Positions 42,858-54,246 are shown, counted from the stretch's first letter. The stretch is 64,000 nucleotides of DNA from Bryopsis sp. KO-2023 (GCA_030272585.1 BSYQ01000015.1:124001-188000), one strand, 5' to 3'. The notes: generated from the letters alone by a model not told the origin. Program-made: numbers and translations.

Positions 42858-44336
42858 ATGGATGACTCCAAACGTCGTCAGTCGGACAACGACGCGGCGG
42901 CAGAAGCCAACCAAACCACCGGGGACGTCGCCAGATACCGCCCCACGGTGCCCGTGCGAGCTAAATGGCTTCTCTACGTTTCCCACGCTTTGTCGACTTG
43001 GGGGGAGAGGGCTTGGGAATTCGCTGTTGGTCTGGTGATCCTCGATCTGTACAACAACTCCCTGCGAGAGGTGTCGTTGTATGGACTGGCTTCCGCGCTG
43101 GGAGCGGTGCTCTTCGGGCCGTCAGTCGGGAGATTTATCGATAGGACGCCACGGTTCCGCACGGTGGCCGTCTTTTACTTCATTCAGAATGTGGGGATGG
43201 CGCTCGCAGCGGTCTCCTCCCTGGCGTTACTCTGGAATGGCCCTCGGACTATGGAGGGACCGCTCGCGCTGGCGCTACTGGGCAGCGTGATTTTCTGGGG
43301 AGTTTTCGGCGCGGTGGGGTTTTTGGGCTCCACGGTGTCCGTCGAAAAAGAGTGGACCAGAGCGCTGTGCGGCGACGACGAGCACGAGTTGGCCATCATG
43401 AACTCCTCGTTGCGGACGATCGACTTGGGTTGCTTGATTCTGGCGCCAGTTCTTACAGGATTTCTCATGACATATTGTGGAATGAGGATCGCCGTCATGG
43501 AAATCGCGGGCTTCAATCTCCTTGCGTGGTTTCCCGAAGTGTTGTTCGCCAAATACGCCCAGAACGCGGCCCCTCAACTGCAGGTGCAAAAATTCGAGAC
43601 AAGTGCACCATCCCCAGAGGAGGGGGACCTGGAGGAACCTCTGATTGCAAATTCCAAGGGGGAAAAGGAGAAAGGGTTGGCCACATGGGGGGTGTTTCAG
43701 GCCATTGCATTGTACTACAAGCAGAAATGCTCCCTGGCCATGTTCGCCCTGGCGCTTCTCTATCTGACGGTTTTGAGCCTGGGGTTGCTCATGACCTCAT
43801 ATCTGAAATCGTTGGGCATGTCCGAGGCCACTTTGAGTCTCTATCGAGGGGTGGGGGCGGTGACCGGTGTGTTGGGGGCGAAGGCTTTCCCATTTTTCCA
43901 GAAAACACTTGGGCTTCCAGCAACTGGGCTGATGGGGGCAGGGATCCAGTTTGTCTCCCTGGCTGTGGGGGTCGTTCCGCTGGTGTGCAGAGCATTCATG
44001 AGCACTTCAGACGCCACCCTGGCCACGATGCATCTCTTGGTGTGGGGTTTGATCATCTCTAGATTCGGGCTGTGGACCTTTGATTTGACGGTGTCGCAAA
44101 CCATGCAAATGACGGTGGATAGCACCAAGCTGGGAAGCGTGGGTGGGGTCCAGAAAATGCACGAGAACTTTTTCACCGTGGTGCTGTACGTGGTGGTGGT
44201 GTTTGTGAACGACCCCAAAGATTTCGTGTGGCTCATGATGGGTTCCCTGGGGGTGGTGGGGACTGCGATGAGCCTTTACATGATTCACATGTGCAAATCC
44301 AGGGCAGCCATGGAGTCGACACCAGCCAGTGCATAA
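42858..44336 (+). CDS. SLC40A1: Ferroportin (SLC40) iron/metal exporter, coding region in one exon
   Basis: Major-facilitator-type exporter of ferrous iron (in plants also Co or Ni) at the plasma or vacuolar membrane. The ATG at 42858 opens a 492-aa uninterrupted frame. The family signature is at the first helix: LLYVSHALSTWGERAWEFAVG, then LDLYNNSLREVSLYGL and GRFIDRTPRFRT, where human ferroportin has YLGHFLSTWGDRMWHFAV. Ten to twelve hydrophobic segments follow, split by a hydrophilic central loop at about residues 240-275 (EEGDLEEPLIANSKGEKEKG). WTFDLTVSQTMQ near the C-terminal half is also typical. The last residues, TPASA, are hydrophilic. An intronless coding region is unusual among these neighbours, and GC content is higher. 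Recent retroposition or intron loss are possible explanations. Confidence 0.92.
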   Translation: MDDSKRRQSDNDAAAEANQTTGDVARYRPTVPVRAKWLLYVSHALSTWGERAWEFAVGLVILDLYNNSLREVSLYGLASALGAVLFGPSVGRFIDRTPRFRTVAVFYFIQNVGMALAAVSSLALLWNGPRTMEGPLALALLGSVIFWGVFGAVGFLGSTVSVEKEWTRALCGDDEHELAIMNSSLRTIDLGCLILAPVLTGFLMTYCGMRIAVMEIAGFNLLAWFPEVLFAKYAQNAAPQLQVQKFETSAPSPEEGDLEEPLIANSKGEKEKGLATWGVFQAIALYYKQKCSLAMFALALLYLTVLSLGLLMTSYLKSLGMSEATLSLYRGVGAVTGVLGAKAFPFFQKTLGLPATGLMGAGIQFVSLAVGVVPLVCRAFMSTSDATLATMHLLVWGLIISRFGLWTFDLTVSQTMQMTVDSTKLGSVGGVQKMHENFFTVVLYVVVVFVNDPKDFVWLMMGSLGVVGTAMSLYMIHMCKSRAAMESTPASA

Positions 44337-45285
44337 GAAAACTATGATGAGCTGTTTGCCCAGTTTTGTTTTAAGCCATGTGGATGTTTTTGTTTGTTTT
44401 TTTCTTGGGGTGGGGGTGAGGGGAAGGAAGGGTCTCCACTGAACTGTTGAGATTTCACAGTTTGGTGCATCTTGAAAATGGGGTGTGGCTGCTCTGTGAA
44501 TGTCGAGACTGTTGGTGTTGAGTTTTGATGATTCGGCTACCATGTGGAAGCCTGGGTCTAATGGCTGGAAAATGGATGGCATGAGATGGAAAAATGGATG
44601 CAATCAGAGTGAGCTATTGGGTAGTGTTCCGATGAAAATCGAAAACCTTTTGGTGGGAGGAAATCGTTCCAAATCTGGTGACTGTTGTGGAGGTGTCTCA
44701 AGTCGGTGAAATATCTACAAGGGGGCACTGCAAAATTTCTTTCGAACGAGGGTGAGGTCAAAACAAATGGGGATGGTGTTATGAAAAAATTCATGAAAGG
44801 CTTTTTTTTGTTTGATTGGCATGATTTTTTTTTCTATTTTGGGGAAGTGGACTCTATTTCGAATGTCGGAAAAATCACGATGGTGTAATGTGCGAGGATG
44901 GCGGTTGTTTGTGGTGTCGTGTGTTGCAGTGAGTAGGGATGTTCAGCAATTCAACGCTAACGATATTTCGAAAAAGGAGAGCAAAACACGGTATTTCGAT
45001 CAGTAATAACGCCGAAATAGCGTTAGCGTTGAATTGCTTTCCCTGTTCACCGCTGAGGGTTCGCTGTCACGCTGCTGAGTGAATCGCAAGTCTGAGACGA
45101 GTCACCGTCACGAGTCACCGTCCCTGGCGACTTTTAACGGCTTCAGTTCAGGGGTGTGTACGCCGAGAGCTCACAACTATGATCATTTTCTGGATACTTT
45201 AGCGCACTGTCGGAACGATACTCAAGCGCGGTGTCGGAGCGCAAGGATCATACTCAACGTGCATCTTTCCGTTATTCGAAACCCC
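44337..45285. other. Ferroportin 3' flank and upstream region of the dehydrogenase gene
   Basis: The first part is G-rich and C-poor on the plus strand, as behind other plus-strand genes here. A near-perfect 26-bp inverted repeat lies at 44945-45038. CpG rises after 45040. No coding region is supported before the ATG at 45286, although the dehydrogenase frame is open further upstream without another ATG. Confidence 0.45.
44945..45038. repeat. 26-bp inverted repeat with 42-bp spacer
   Basis: The left arm (44945-44970) begins AGCAATTCAACGCTAACG. The right arm (45013-45038) is its reverse complement with a single mismatch and ends CGTTAGCGTTGAATTGCT. The spacer is A-rich and G-rich. It could be a small foldback (MITE-like) element or a cruciform or regulatory site ahead of the dehydrogenase gene. 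No clear target-site duplication was seen. Confidence 0.85.
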
Positions 45286-47400
45286 ATGGAAGGCCTCTAC
45301 TTGGAAGACGGCGACTTGTCGTTCAGGACCGATCTTCCGAAACCGATCCCAGCGGAACACGAGGTGCTAATTCGTGTCACCCTGGCCGGGATCTGCGCCA
45401 CCGATCTCGAAATTCAGAAAGGCTACATACCAGGGTTCAAAGGGATCCCCGGCCACGAGTTCGTGGGTGTAGTGGAGGAAGCCAAGGACTCGGCATGGAT
45501 CGGGAAACGCGTTTGTTCTTCGATCAATATGGTGGATCCCTCGCAAGCCCACGCTTGTTGCGGCTTGGAGCACAACCCTGGAAGAGTGGTTTTGGGGATC
45601 ATAAACAAGGACGGGATCTTCGCTCAGTACGTGGTCGTTCCAGTCGAAAACCTGGTCGAGGTGCCGGACAGTGTCACCGACCGCCAGGCTGTATTTACGG
45701 AGCCCCTGGCGGCGGCGCTGCGAATTCGAGAACAGGTGTGAGAGGGCAGTTTCCATGCATGAAGTAAGCGTTTCACTTTCGAAAACAGTAAATCGATTGA
45801 TGCCCGAACATGAAGGTCTTGATTTCCACTAGATGTAGTGATCGCAAATGAGGATGAAAACATGATTTACCAAAACATGCATGTCTGAGAATTAACCATC
45901 CCAGCAGCAGCACCAAGAAAAAAACATGAAAAAGAAACAGAGGAAAAAGGGAGCTTTCCAGTGTCGAGAATCCTTGTCAACCACACACAAATCAAGACAT
46001 CATTAGCCACCGAAACCAATGAGAGAGGGATATGATGTCAGTGTTGCAGGTTATTGTGGCTCCGACTGCTAGGATCGGTGTGGTGGGGCCTGGAAGATTG
46101 GGAATGCTGATCGGCAAGGTGAAAAAGATCAACACACCATCATATCATCATCAGTGTTCACGTTTTTCTCGTTATGATAACCAAGCCTTGTGCGACTGTG
46201 CTCAGAAAATGAAACCAACTGCTGGGACCTTTCTTAGCCAGTCGTAGAGTTCGACCTCTGTGGAATATCGTTTTTCTCGATTGTTGAACTTGGAGCAGTA
46301 CAACTGAGGTGAAAACAACTGGTCGCAAAGAGACATTTTTTTCGCACCGAGAAGGGGCCCCTATTCCAAAAGAGGTGTTCATTTTGTGTGCATGAGCTGC
46401 TTCAACTTATCAGCGACAGGAAACCTTTTTCGCAAAGTAAAATCTTCTCAGAAAAGATAAATAAATGCTGAGATATATATATTGTACATGAATACTGCTG
46501 TCATATCAAACGAATCGCTTGGGGTTATCCTGTGATACGTTATTCAATCGAATGCAGAATGCACCATCTTGAATTTGAATATTTGTTTTTTGGTTATTAA
46601 CAGATCCTATCGCTGAATGGATCAGATGTCACCATGCTGGGCCGAAGCCCAGAATCTCTCAAGTTGCCCTCCACATGGGGACTAGACGTTGGGTTTTCCA
46701 CTGAAGCCCAATCGGATTCGTTCGACTTTGTCGTGGAGGCTTCAGGAAACATCCACGGTAAACAATCTGTAATAATAATAACAATAATTTTTTATTTATT
46801 TTTTTTTTCTTGGGGGGGGGGGGGGGAGAGAGAAGAAGTTGGACTCTAAATTCTTTTTGGAAATCTCAGAATTCTAAGAATTTATATGGGAGTTTTGGTC
46901 GCCTGCTAAATTTGTTTAGAGAAAATCAAGGGGAATCAGTTCTTGGTGTGTCAAGAGTTAAAGATAAAGACATCTATAGATATCTCCCCTTGCCTTCCGA
47001 CACCTGTTTTGTTTGTTTTGGGGGGGGGGGGGGGTAGAGAGAAGAAACTGGGCATTAAATTCCCTTTTTTTGTATTCTAAGAATTCATATGCACCTTTCC
47101 GCTTTGCTTCTTCATGAAGGGTTCGAAAATGCCCTTCGGATCGTGAAACCCATGGGGACAATAATCCTGAAAAGCACATTCGCGGGCTCTCCTCCTATCG
47201 ACCTGACCAAAGTCGTCGTGGGGGAAGTGAAAGTGGTGGGGTCGAGATGCGGACCCTTCAAGCCATCCATGCGCCTGCTGAAAAATTCCTCAGTGCCCGT
47301 GGATGACCTCATTGATTCGGAGTACCCGATGTCGAAAGGATTGGAAGCGTTTGAACACGCCGCCAGAGCTGGTGCAAGAAAAATTCTATTGACGCCTTGA
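45286..47400 (+). CDS. Medium-chain (zinc-type) alcohol dehydrogenase-like protein, 4 exons
   Basis: NAD(P)-dependent oxidoreductase of the MDR superfamily, threonine/sorbitol-dehydrogenase-like branch; substrate unknown. Exons: 45286-45735, 46050-46118, 46604-46757, 47120-47400; 317 aa, phases closing. The catalytic zinc ligands look intact: C37 in AGICATD, H57-E58 in GHEFVGVVE, and the Glu in FTEPLAAAL. The dinucleotide-binding turn is GPGRLG (163-168), split from the catalytic half by an intron. The structural-zinc lobe, normally four spaced cysteines, is reduced to one CC pair (AHACCGLEHNPGR), so this zinc is probably lost. At 317 aa it is slightly shorter than typical (about 340). A promoter or regulatory link to the inverted repeat upstream is only positional. 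Confidence 0.85.
46800..47040 (+). repeat. Duplicated intron segment with T/G homopolymers
   Basis: Inside the last intron of the dehydrogenase gene, two segments (about 46795-46905 and 47010-47100) share the order T-run, long G-run, AGAGAGAAGAA, then ttctaagaatt and tatatgg or catatgc. This looks like an internal duplication of roughly 215 bp period that has since diverged. It has no coding capacity. Confidence 0.55.
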
Positions 47401-47872
47401 AGCGTCAGGTGTTTTTTAACGTTAAAGATATATATGAAATATAAAATTAGCAGACAGTAGCACTTTTTCGATGAGCTTAGGGTTAATGAATCCATTATTG
47501 TTAAGACTTTGTAAGGATGAAGATATTGTTACTTCTGACGGGAAATAGGTGCCGCTGGAAGTCTGTATCGCTCCTTCTTGTTATTTGCAATAAAATACCA
47601 TCCCAAACATGCCAAGTGTCCAAACCAGCTCAGACTGTTTCCTGAAGTCCAGTTGAGGCATTCTAGACATTGGTCGGCTGGGTTGGCTCCGAAAAGAAGC
47701 CCTTGAGAAACCGAGGGGAGAATCCTGGTAACCCTCCAATCATATATAGAAACCTGAATTCGCACCATAATCACAAAATCCAATGTTGCTTGAAACACTG
47801 ACTGGGATGGCAGGATTTGGCCAAGAAAATCCCATTTTGTAGAGTGCTGCAGCCAACCCTTCGACACGTGGA

Positions 47873-48432
47873 TCACTCCGATTCTCCAACATGCACATGC
47901 ATCACTCTGTGCCCGTTGAAAACCACCTGTTGTAATTGCCCATCTTTTGCTGTGGGCAATGGGCGAGAGACTCAGCTCCTTAACTTTCTGATTGTGGAGG
48001 ACCCGTTCTGGCGGTGCTTTTCAAATTATCTGATGACGACTCTTTTGTTAGAGAAGGCGATAGGGTGGCATCTCTTTTTTCACCAGATTTTTACTCCCCA
48101 GGTGGTGGTGGTGGAATTTTTACAGGATAAAGATATGGTTCTTTGGCTTCTTGATCTTCAGTCAACATCCATTTTGATTTTCCTTTGAATGCACGAAGCT
48201 TTTTGAGAGGGTTCTTTACATGGTGTTTACATTTGCCTTTCTCCATCATGTGGGGGGTGAAAACCTCCCCCTGCCGTATTGTCTCAACTCTCAGTCCACA
48301 TGCCAACAGAATCCCATTCGGCTGAGTTTCCAGATTCAAAAAACTGCGCCGAAAAAGCCCTGGGACAACCCTGGATTGCCCTTGGGGGTCCAGATTCTCA
48401 AAACAACCTTGTGCCTGCAACAATGTCCCCAT
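47873..48432 (-). CDS. Possible small two-exon gene of unknown function
   Basis: Weak candidate. An ATG at 48432 opens MGTLLQAQGCFENLDPQGQS and runs to a possible donor after 48124 (a poor CCT|GTAAAA). An acceptor (caacag) allows a last exon, 47926-47873, ending VMHVHVGESE and stop. Phases agree and the product would be 120 aa, lysine- and histidine-rich in the middle (KCKHHVKNPLKK). Without splicing the frame ends in PPPPPGE. Its start lies only 80 bp from the divergent start of the cysteine-rich receptor gene, which fits a shared promoter. No family recognised; it could be chance. Confidence 0.3.
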
Positions 48433-48512
48433 GACTGACTCCTCACTTCTGAGTGGTTGGCGCTCCTGGTCAAAGTGGGGAAATTACACACCACAGCCCA
48501 CGCACCAGACAG

Positions 48513-50391
48513 ATGCTCGATTCCAACAGTTCTCGCGGCGACTTGTCGATGAGAAGTTTCAAAATCAAAGGAAGCGGGGGGAACACGCTTCCCCTCGCCT
48601 CCCTGCTGCTCACTCTCTTGTTGGTTTCTTGTGAATTTGACACTGTTTGGGTACGTGTTTTTATCCGAGTCTCGCTCCTTTCTCTGGTGTGCAGTGTGTT
48701 TTCCCTGTCGAATTCATTTTATTTTTGTTTCTACTCTGTTTCATTTTTTTATGGTAATTTTTTTTTTTTGTGGAAGGGAGGGTCCCAGCTGCTCGACTTC
48801 TCTTGGTTTAGAATGAATGAATGGCATTTTTTTTTTTAAGGGAAGAGATATAAAGAATACATCTGTGTTTTGACTGACTCGGTTATATGACCAGTGGGGC
48901 TTTGGATATTTTTTTTTCATGAGAAAGGAACCCAGACCATTCATTTCCAAAGTGGGTGGACATAAAGTTCCTTTCAAATTCAAATTCAATTTTTTTTTAA
49001 TAATTTTTGTCTTTCTTTTCTTCACATGGATTTTTCCCAGTTTTTGAATTGTTGGTTTTGACCACAGGCCAGAGAGTCCATGTTACATCCGACGTCTCAA
49101 AGAGGTGGGAATTTTTCTCTTTTCAATTAACTGTAGTTTCTTTTTCTTGGATTTTTACTGTACAAGTTGATGGAAAAGAAGTGGAGAGAAAAAGCAAAAA
49201 GAGAAATTATTGAAAAAAGGGTGGTCGTCAAATGGAATTTGTTTGTGGCCGAAAATCTTTTTTCTTTCTTACTTTTTTTTTAGGGGGGGGGAGATGTTTC
49301 AACACTGGCTTATTTGACTTCTCCCTTTGTGTTTTTTTCAGTATCTATGTGTCCAAACAATTGCGAGAGATGCAATGAAACAAAATGCGTGACTTGTAAA
49401 TTGGGTTACCTTCTCGCCAGTAATGGAGTATGTTTTATGAACAAATTTCCAGGTGAGCAGTCGTTCTGGTTTCTTTTTGCTTCTTTGCCCTTTTTTCCCG
49501 GAAAAAATAAAAGAAACCAAATCCCCTCACGATGCCACTGTGGTTCTGTAGTTTCAGGATGCGACGAAAACTGCTTGAATTGTGGAGATGGCCTCTTTTG
49601 CGAAACTTGCAAACCTGGTTTCGATTTGAATATCCTTGGAAGCTGCATGGAGGTCGGGTCGAACAAATATAACCCTTCAGGTTATGAATCGATCGAGTAC
49701 AACCCATCCGAATACGGAACACGATGGGAGAATTTCAAGCCATTGAACTCAAATTATCATCCAAAATACGGTACGAAGGAGGGGGGGGGGGGGCTCTGCC
49801 TTGTTCCTTTTGAGTGTTTTTTCGCGATTGGTAGATAGAAAAAAAAGAAATTTTGTGTTATGATGTATTTCTTCAGTTCTTGATTCTTTTGTAAACCAAT
49901 CGCTAGTTTTTCTTGGCTTGAGTAGAATTTGATGGGCCATCTACACCGATATTGCCATTCTCACATTCGGATCGCCCAGTTATTAGAATTTTCCTTGGAA
50001 AAATTTCTCTTTTGCACACGCTGCAGAGGACAACCAAGATTATGGCTACGGAGTCCACTTCGGAGGGATCTTCTTGCTACCTTGCTTGGTAGTCGTTTAT
50101 TTTTTGAGGGCTCTGCGACGTAGCAGAGAAAGCATGGCAATGGCATTGAACAGCGAAAACCCATCCGGTTTGGACGCTCCAGAAGTCCCCCTTCAATCCA
50201 TGCCTCCCCCCATGACTGTCGCCCAAGCAGAATTCGACGCTAGCGAGGGCTCTTCAGAGCAAGACAGATTACTCAGTGGTGGAGAGGGTGGCAGCGATGG
50301 GACAGCCCAGCCGAAATCCACACCAGGGGCTACGGTGCTAGTCATCGATCCAGAGGGCAATATTGAAGTTGGGAAAGAAGAAAAAGTGTGA
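48513..50391 (+). CDS. Single-pass membrane protein with furin-like cysteine-rich repeats, 5 exons
   Basis: Unknown receptor-like protein. Exons: 48513-48650, 49068-49104, 49342-49452, 49552-49770, 50027-50391; 289 aa, phases closing (the 37-nt exon 2 is inferred from phase). A hydrophobic N-terminal stretch, LASLLLTLLLVSC, looks like a signal peptide. Two furin/growth-factor-receptor-like cysteine repeats follow, one per exon: CPNNCERCNETKCVTCKLGY and CDENCLNCGDGLFCETCKPG. A tyrosine- and proline-rich juxtamembrane region leads to one helix, GIFLLPCLVVVYFLRAL. The cytoplasmic tail is about 100 residues, acidic, with Ser and Gly clusters. There is no kinase or other enzyme domain. Cysteine repeats of this sort also occur in protist surface proteins. 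Confidence 0.72.
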
Positions 50392-51586
50392 TTTTTTTAA
50401 AAGTGAGGTTTGCAATGGCCAAGTGGGAAGTAAGGTGGAGGGAATAATACAAAGCGGGTGAGTTAGTGACGAGTTATGGATGTTTCTCTTCTTTTTCTGT
50501 TGAGAAGGAGGAGGTTTGGGTTGAGCGATTCAGCAGTTTGTAGGAAAATGTTTGTTGTTTGTTGTTTTTTCAGCAGTTCAGATTGACACTGAGAAGGGCC
50601 ACTGCTGGTGATGTTTTGTACTATGGGTTCATGCAGAAACGAAAATCCAGAGGCCAAATTTTCAATGATTTACGATTTGACCGCAGTTTTTGAAGGAAGA
50701 GTTGCGGTCAAAATGAGAGAAAAGCAAAGCCTTCTAGCAAGCTTTTTTTGGGACCAAGCCAATATGGCCAGGGATGGGACGATTTTGTTGATGATGGGGA
50801 AAAAAAATGAATATTTCACAATGTATTGTTGCCTTTCAAAGGCTCTTGTTTTTTTTGGGGTGGTTGGAGGACAAGAATAAACGTAAGGATCTACCTGACG
50901 GAAGAGTTGGTGTGTAAAATGTATTTTAAAAATTTTGACTTGTTGGTGCAAAAGATTGACCTACCAACCCACCCCGAGAAGAAACGGCGGCGAGAAAGAG
51001 GGAAAGTCCTTTCATGGTATAAATTTTTGTTGTAACTGGGGGACAATTTTCTCCTCCACATTGTTTAGGCATGTCTGTCTGTCTGGGTGGGTGGGTTGGT
51101 TGATTGGTGGATCGATTGACTGGCCGACTGATAAGCCGACTGATGCGAGGTAACTTTTTCGGGGGTGATGGCCTCTTTTTGCTATAATGTAATTGATTGA
51201 TTGATTGATTGATTGATTGGTAACTTTTTCGTTTGAAATGTGGAAGGGTCTTCCAATTTGCACTGGGCTGAACCCTCACACCACCAGATCGAAGAAAAGC
51301 AACAAAAGGATTGTGAACTTTTTCTTCTTGGAAAGAAACACCGTTCGTACCATTGAGAATGATATTTGGTGGCGTCTCTCTTCATCTTGCTTACGGCACC
51401 AGTATGTCGACCACTGTCTTGCACGCCGCCCACCCTAGTACTTATTCTGTTCTGCAGAAATTTCGTTTTCCCCAGTTCCCTCCCGAGCAAGCGAACGGGC
51501 TGATTGAATTATGCTTCTGTCCAATAGTGGTTCTCGAGGACAGCTCACTAAGAACGGCTTCCAGGCCCTGAGGGTCGTCTGCAGAA
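50392..51586. other. Intergenic with simple tetranucleotide repeats
   Basis: The plus strand is G/T-rich after the receptor gene. An ATTG/GATT tetranucleotide run lies at about 51190-51220. A shared 40-bp segment with the last intron of the polycystin gene (28762-28801) occurs at 51161-51205. The open frame at 50608-50880 has no supporting evidence. Confidence 0.45.
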
Positions 51587-53769
51587 ATGGAAACGCAATT
51601 TGACGAGGTAAGACGTATTCACAACGGTCTTGGCGCGGATATCTGGACGAGGTAAGACGTATTCACAAGGTTCTTAGCGTGGGTATGTGGACATGTAGGC
51701 ACCAACCCAGTAGTTGCCTACATCCACCCCAGGTTTATGAGTGTTTGGAGTCGGGTTTCGTTCAAGTTGTTTCGACGACAGAGTAGGCGCTCTTCGCGAG
51801 CTCTGTGGGGTTGCGAATCTGAGGGGGGGATAATCGAGCAGGAAGAGACGATTACGGAGTGCTGGTAGGAGATCTCCGGAAGGCTTCAGTAATCTGGTCA
51901 TCGTTGTGTCCCACCATAAGATAAGTTTACGGAGACTGCTGCGGAACCTGGCCAAGAGGCCAGATGAGAGTGAGCTATGTGGCTGCTGCACTCGGAAATG
52001 CGCGCGTCTTCTTCCACATGGTTCCTTGGAGCGTGAAGTCGTTCATACACCACACAACATAATCGTGTCGGAGTCTGGACGGCGGGATGTGCGTCCATAT
52101 TACATCAGAAAGTGCATAACACAAGAAAGTCTTAATTGTTGACCTTGACTTTTGTTGTGATCAGAAGAAAGGGAAACGGTCGCCGCTGGAGAATGCATTG
52201 AAAGCTGATATGCGAAACATGATGGTACAGTGATCACGCGGACCTCAGAGGGCCACGAATGCCCCACGACAAAAGTCTGCCATCGGACGAGATATTGAAA
52301 TCGCCCTCTAAAGCAGTAGTCAAGAACCATCAAATAGATCGTTGCAAGCAGGGCGTTTCCACGCGCAAGTGCCGACAGTCGAAGCGTAGAGGGCGCATGA
52401 TTACCGCCCAAACTCGTTTCGACACCGAATCGCTGTGCGCACGTTTTTGCTACTGTCCGGGACGGAGCTGAGATGGATTATAGTCCACATTCTGAAGAGA
52501 GGGGGAAGGAAAAAGAAGGCAAGAATCATGGAAAACCATCGCTAGCAAACTCGACTCGGGCGCCGTCCAAAATGGGTCCGCGAAGTACTGTCGCACCCTA
52601 CAGTCTCCTCCCTGATAGTCGTTCAAGAGGTCAACCAGAACGGAGTACTGAGATGTACCCTGAACCGGAATCCTGCAACGTGCTGCGCTATTGGTGTCCA
52701 CGGAAGAAAAAAAGTCAACTCTTGCGTCATGCATTATTTTGACACCGAATGGCTGCTGTCTCTAGGTGCAGAAGCTGTTTGCTGTGGGGAATACCCAGAC
52801 CAGCTTTACTGGGAAAATGTTCAAGGGAACTTAGGTGAGGGATGCACTTTTCCCTTCGAGGAATGGTTTTTGTGTTTTGTCGTCGTCCGTGGGCGCGCGG
52901 TGGTGCTGATTCGAATCATGACATTGTATGATGTCATTCGCAATACAGACCAAACATGTACCAGACGAGAGGGGGCTGCTGAGGAGCTGGCGGCTCTGCT
53001 CGAACGACTTTCTGTGGCGAACAGGGATCCAAAAGACGCTCCAGAGACGACGGAGGTGGATCTGCTTTGTTACTCCGTAAGTGGGCAGTTCAATTCGACG
53101 ACGAGGGTTCTTGACGGTACATGTCGCTGAGTCGGTTTAGAGATTATTGTAGGAAGATGAGGACCGCCAAGACGAAAACGGTTCGATGGGCAAACGAAAC
53201 ACAAATGGTGAGGCCACAGCGACACCCCCCCAATGCTATAGGCTCTAGCCTGGCATGTCTTGTAATATATGTTTGGTTGGATTCCGGTGAGGCCACTGGG
53301 TGTTTGAGCTTCAGTTTTTTCTGCAACACGCAGCATTGTGGGTTATCATAAATCATAGCCAACAGTCTGGTTGTGTGTGGGTGACGCAGGAGTTGCTGCT
53401 GGTGGCCGATTCGTCGACAAAGACATCAGCACGCCACAGGGAGGAGTGAAGCGATTGAGGTAATTCAGTGTGCTCTTCCTCACCCACGTGGTCTGTTGCA
53501 CTGTATGACGGAAAGCTTTTCGTCGCATATCCCACGCCGTCAAACGTGAGGGGGAACCGTCACAACTCTTCTTAAAGTGGTAAGTGTCGAATACTTGCAG
53601 GGAGAGAGGCCAACTAGCGGAGGCAAAGATCGACGACACTCAACCCAAAGAAGATGCCGACCACAGGTGAGGAGGGAATTGTGTTGTCCGGATGTTTTCG
53701 TTGGCGCCCACCTACCGCAGCGGTCAAGCATTTTGTCGGACATGGAATCACGAGAAGTACGATTTGTGA
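51587..53769 (+). CDS. Unrecognised multi-exon gene, middle unresolved
   Basis: No family recognised. Exons supported by splice signals and phase: 51587-51607 (METQFDE), 52165-52224 (KKGKRSPLENALKADMRNMM), 52766-52834, 52949-53076, 53153-53207, 53390-53459, 53601-53666 and 53721-53769. The last five join in exact phase and read as normal protein: REGAAEELAALLERLSVANR, an acidic EDEDRQDENGS, FVDKDISTPQGGVKR, RERGQLAEAKIDD, and a tail ending CRTWNHEKYDL. How exon 2 connects to 52766 is not solved; frames between 52230 and 52740 (SLPSDEILKSPSKAVV, EERGKEKEGKN) may contribute. Composition suggests a mostly helical and disordered, possibly nuclear protein. The donor of the first exon is duplicated in a 44-bp tandem repeat. 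It might be two transcripts rather than one. Confidence 0.42.
51602..51689 (+). repeat. 44-bp tandem duplication covering a splice donor
   Basis: Two copies start with GACGAGGTAAGACGTATTCA at 51602 and 51646. They remain similar through TCTTGGCGCGGATATCTG and its diverged partner. The unit contains the end of the predicted first exon and its GTAAGA donor, so the gene carries two equivalent donor sites 44 bp apart. Confidence 0.8.
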
Positions 53770-54246
53770 AAGCCGTTCGTGAAGCACATTTCTCTGTCAT
53801 CTCTCGTCTCTGGCTTCTGCACCGTTCTCAGACCCTTTGTTCGTCCCTGCGCCGTTCTTTCACTGTCTGAGACAATCTAACCGTTTGTAAAGCAACTCCG
53901 ATGGCCTCGACACGGCGTTTGCTATCAACGCACAGCTGTTTCTGATCAACGAAACCATATTCGCTCCCGAGCTCTCAACTAGCTTCCACTGAAGAAGCCA
54001 ACGCTGTGGAAGACCTTCCGAAACGGCGAACACACTATGAAGCTTCTTACCGAGACGGTCGAACGCCACAGTCCCGTTATCGTCTATGTAAGATTTCCCC
54101 TCCACCAGTGACAGTCTCTGTGGAGACGCGCTCGTTTCGCGGTCCGAACGACAAGTGATTGTTGTTCTTCTCTGCATTGGTCGCACTGCACAAAAGCATT
54201 CGTATCGTGGGAAAAACATCTGACTGGCGTTGTGTTGTTTGTTCAG

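Noticed and set aside
43184-44603. Long frames in other registers over ferroportin
   Set aside because: GC-rich coding sequence produces stop-free shadow frames on both strands; the membrane-protein frame explains the region.
47529-47872. Minus-strand frame ending in PAAPISRQK, and another reading of 47750-47880
   Set aside because: They read partly like protein, but no consistent splice path links them to the exon at 47926-47873 or gives a start, so no gene is called.
51190-51220. GATT tetranucleotide run
   Set aside because: A simple microsatellite with no further structure.
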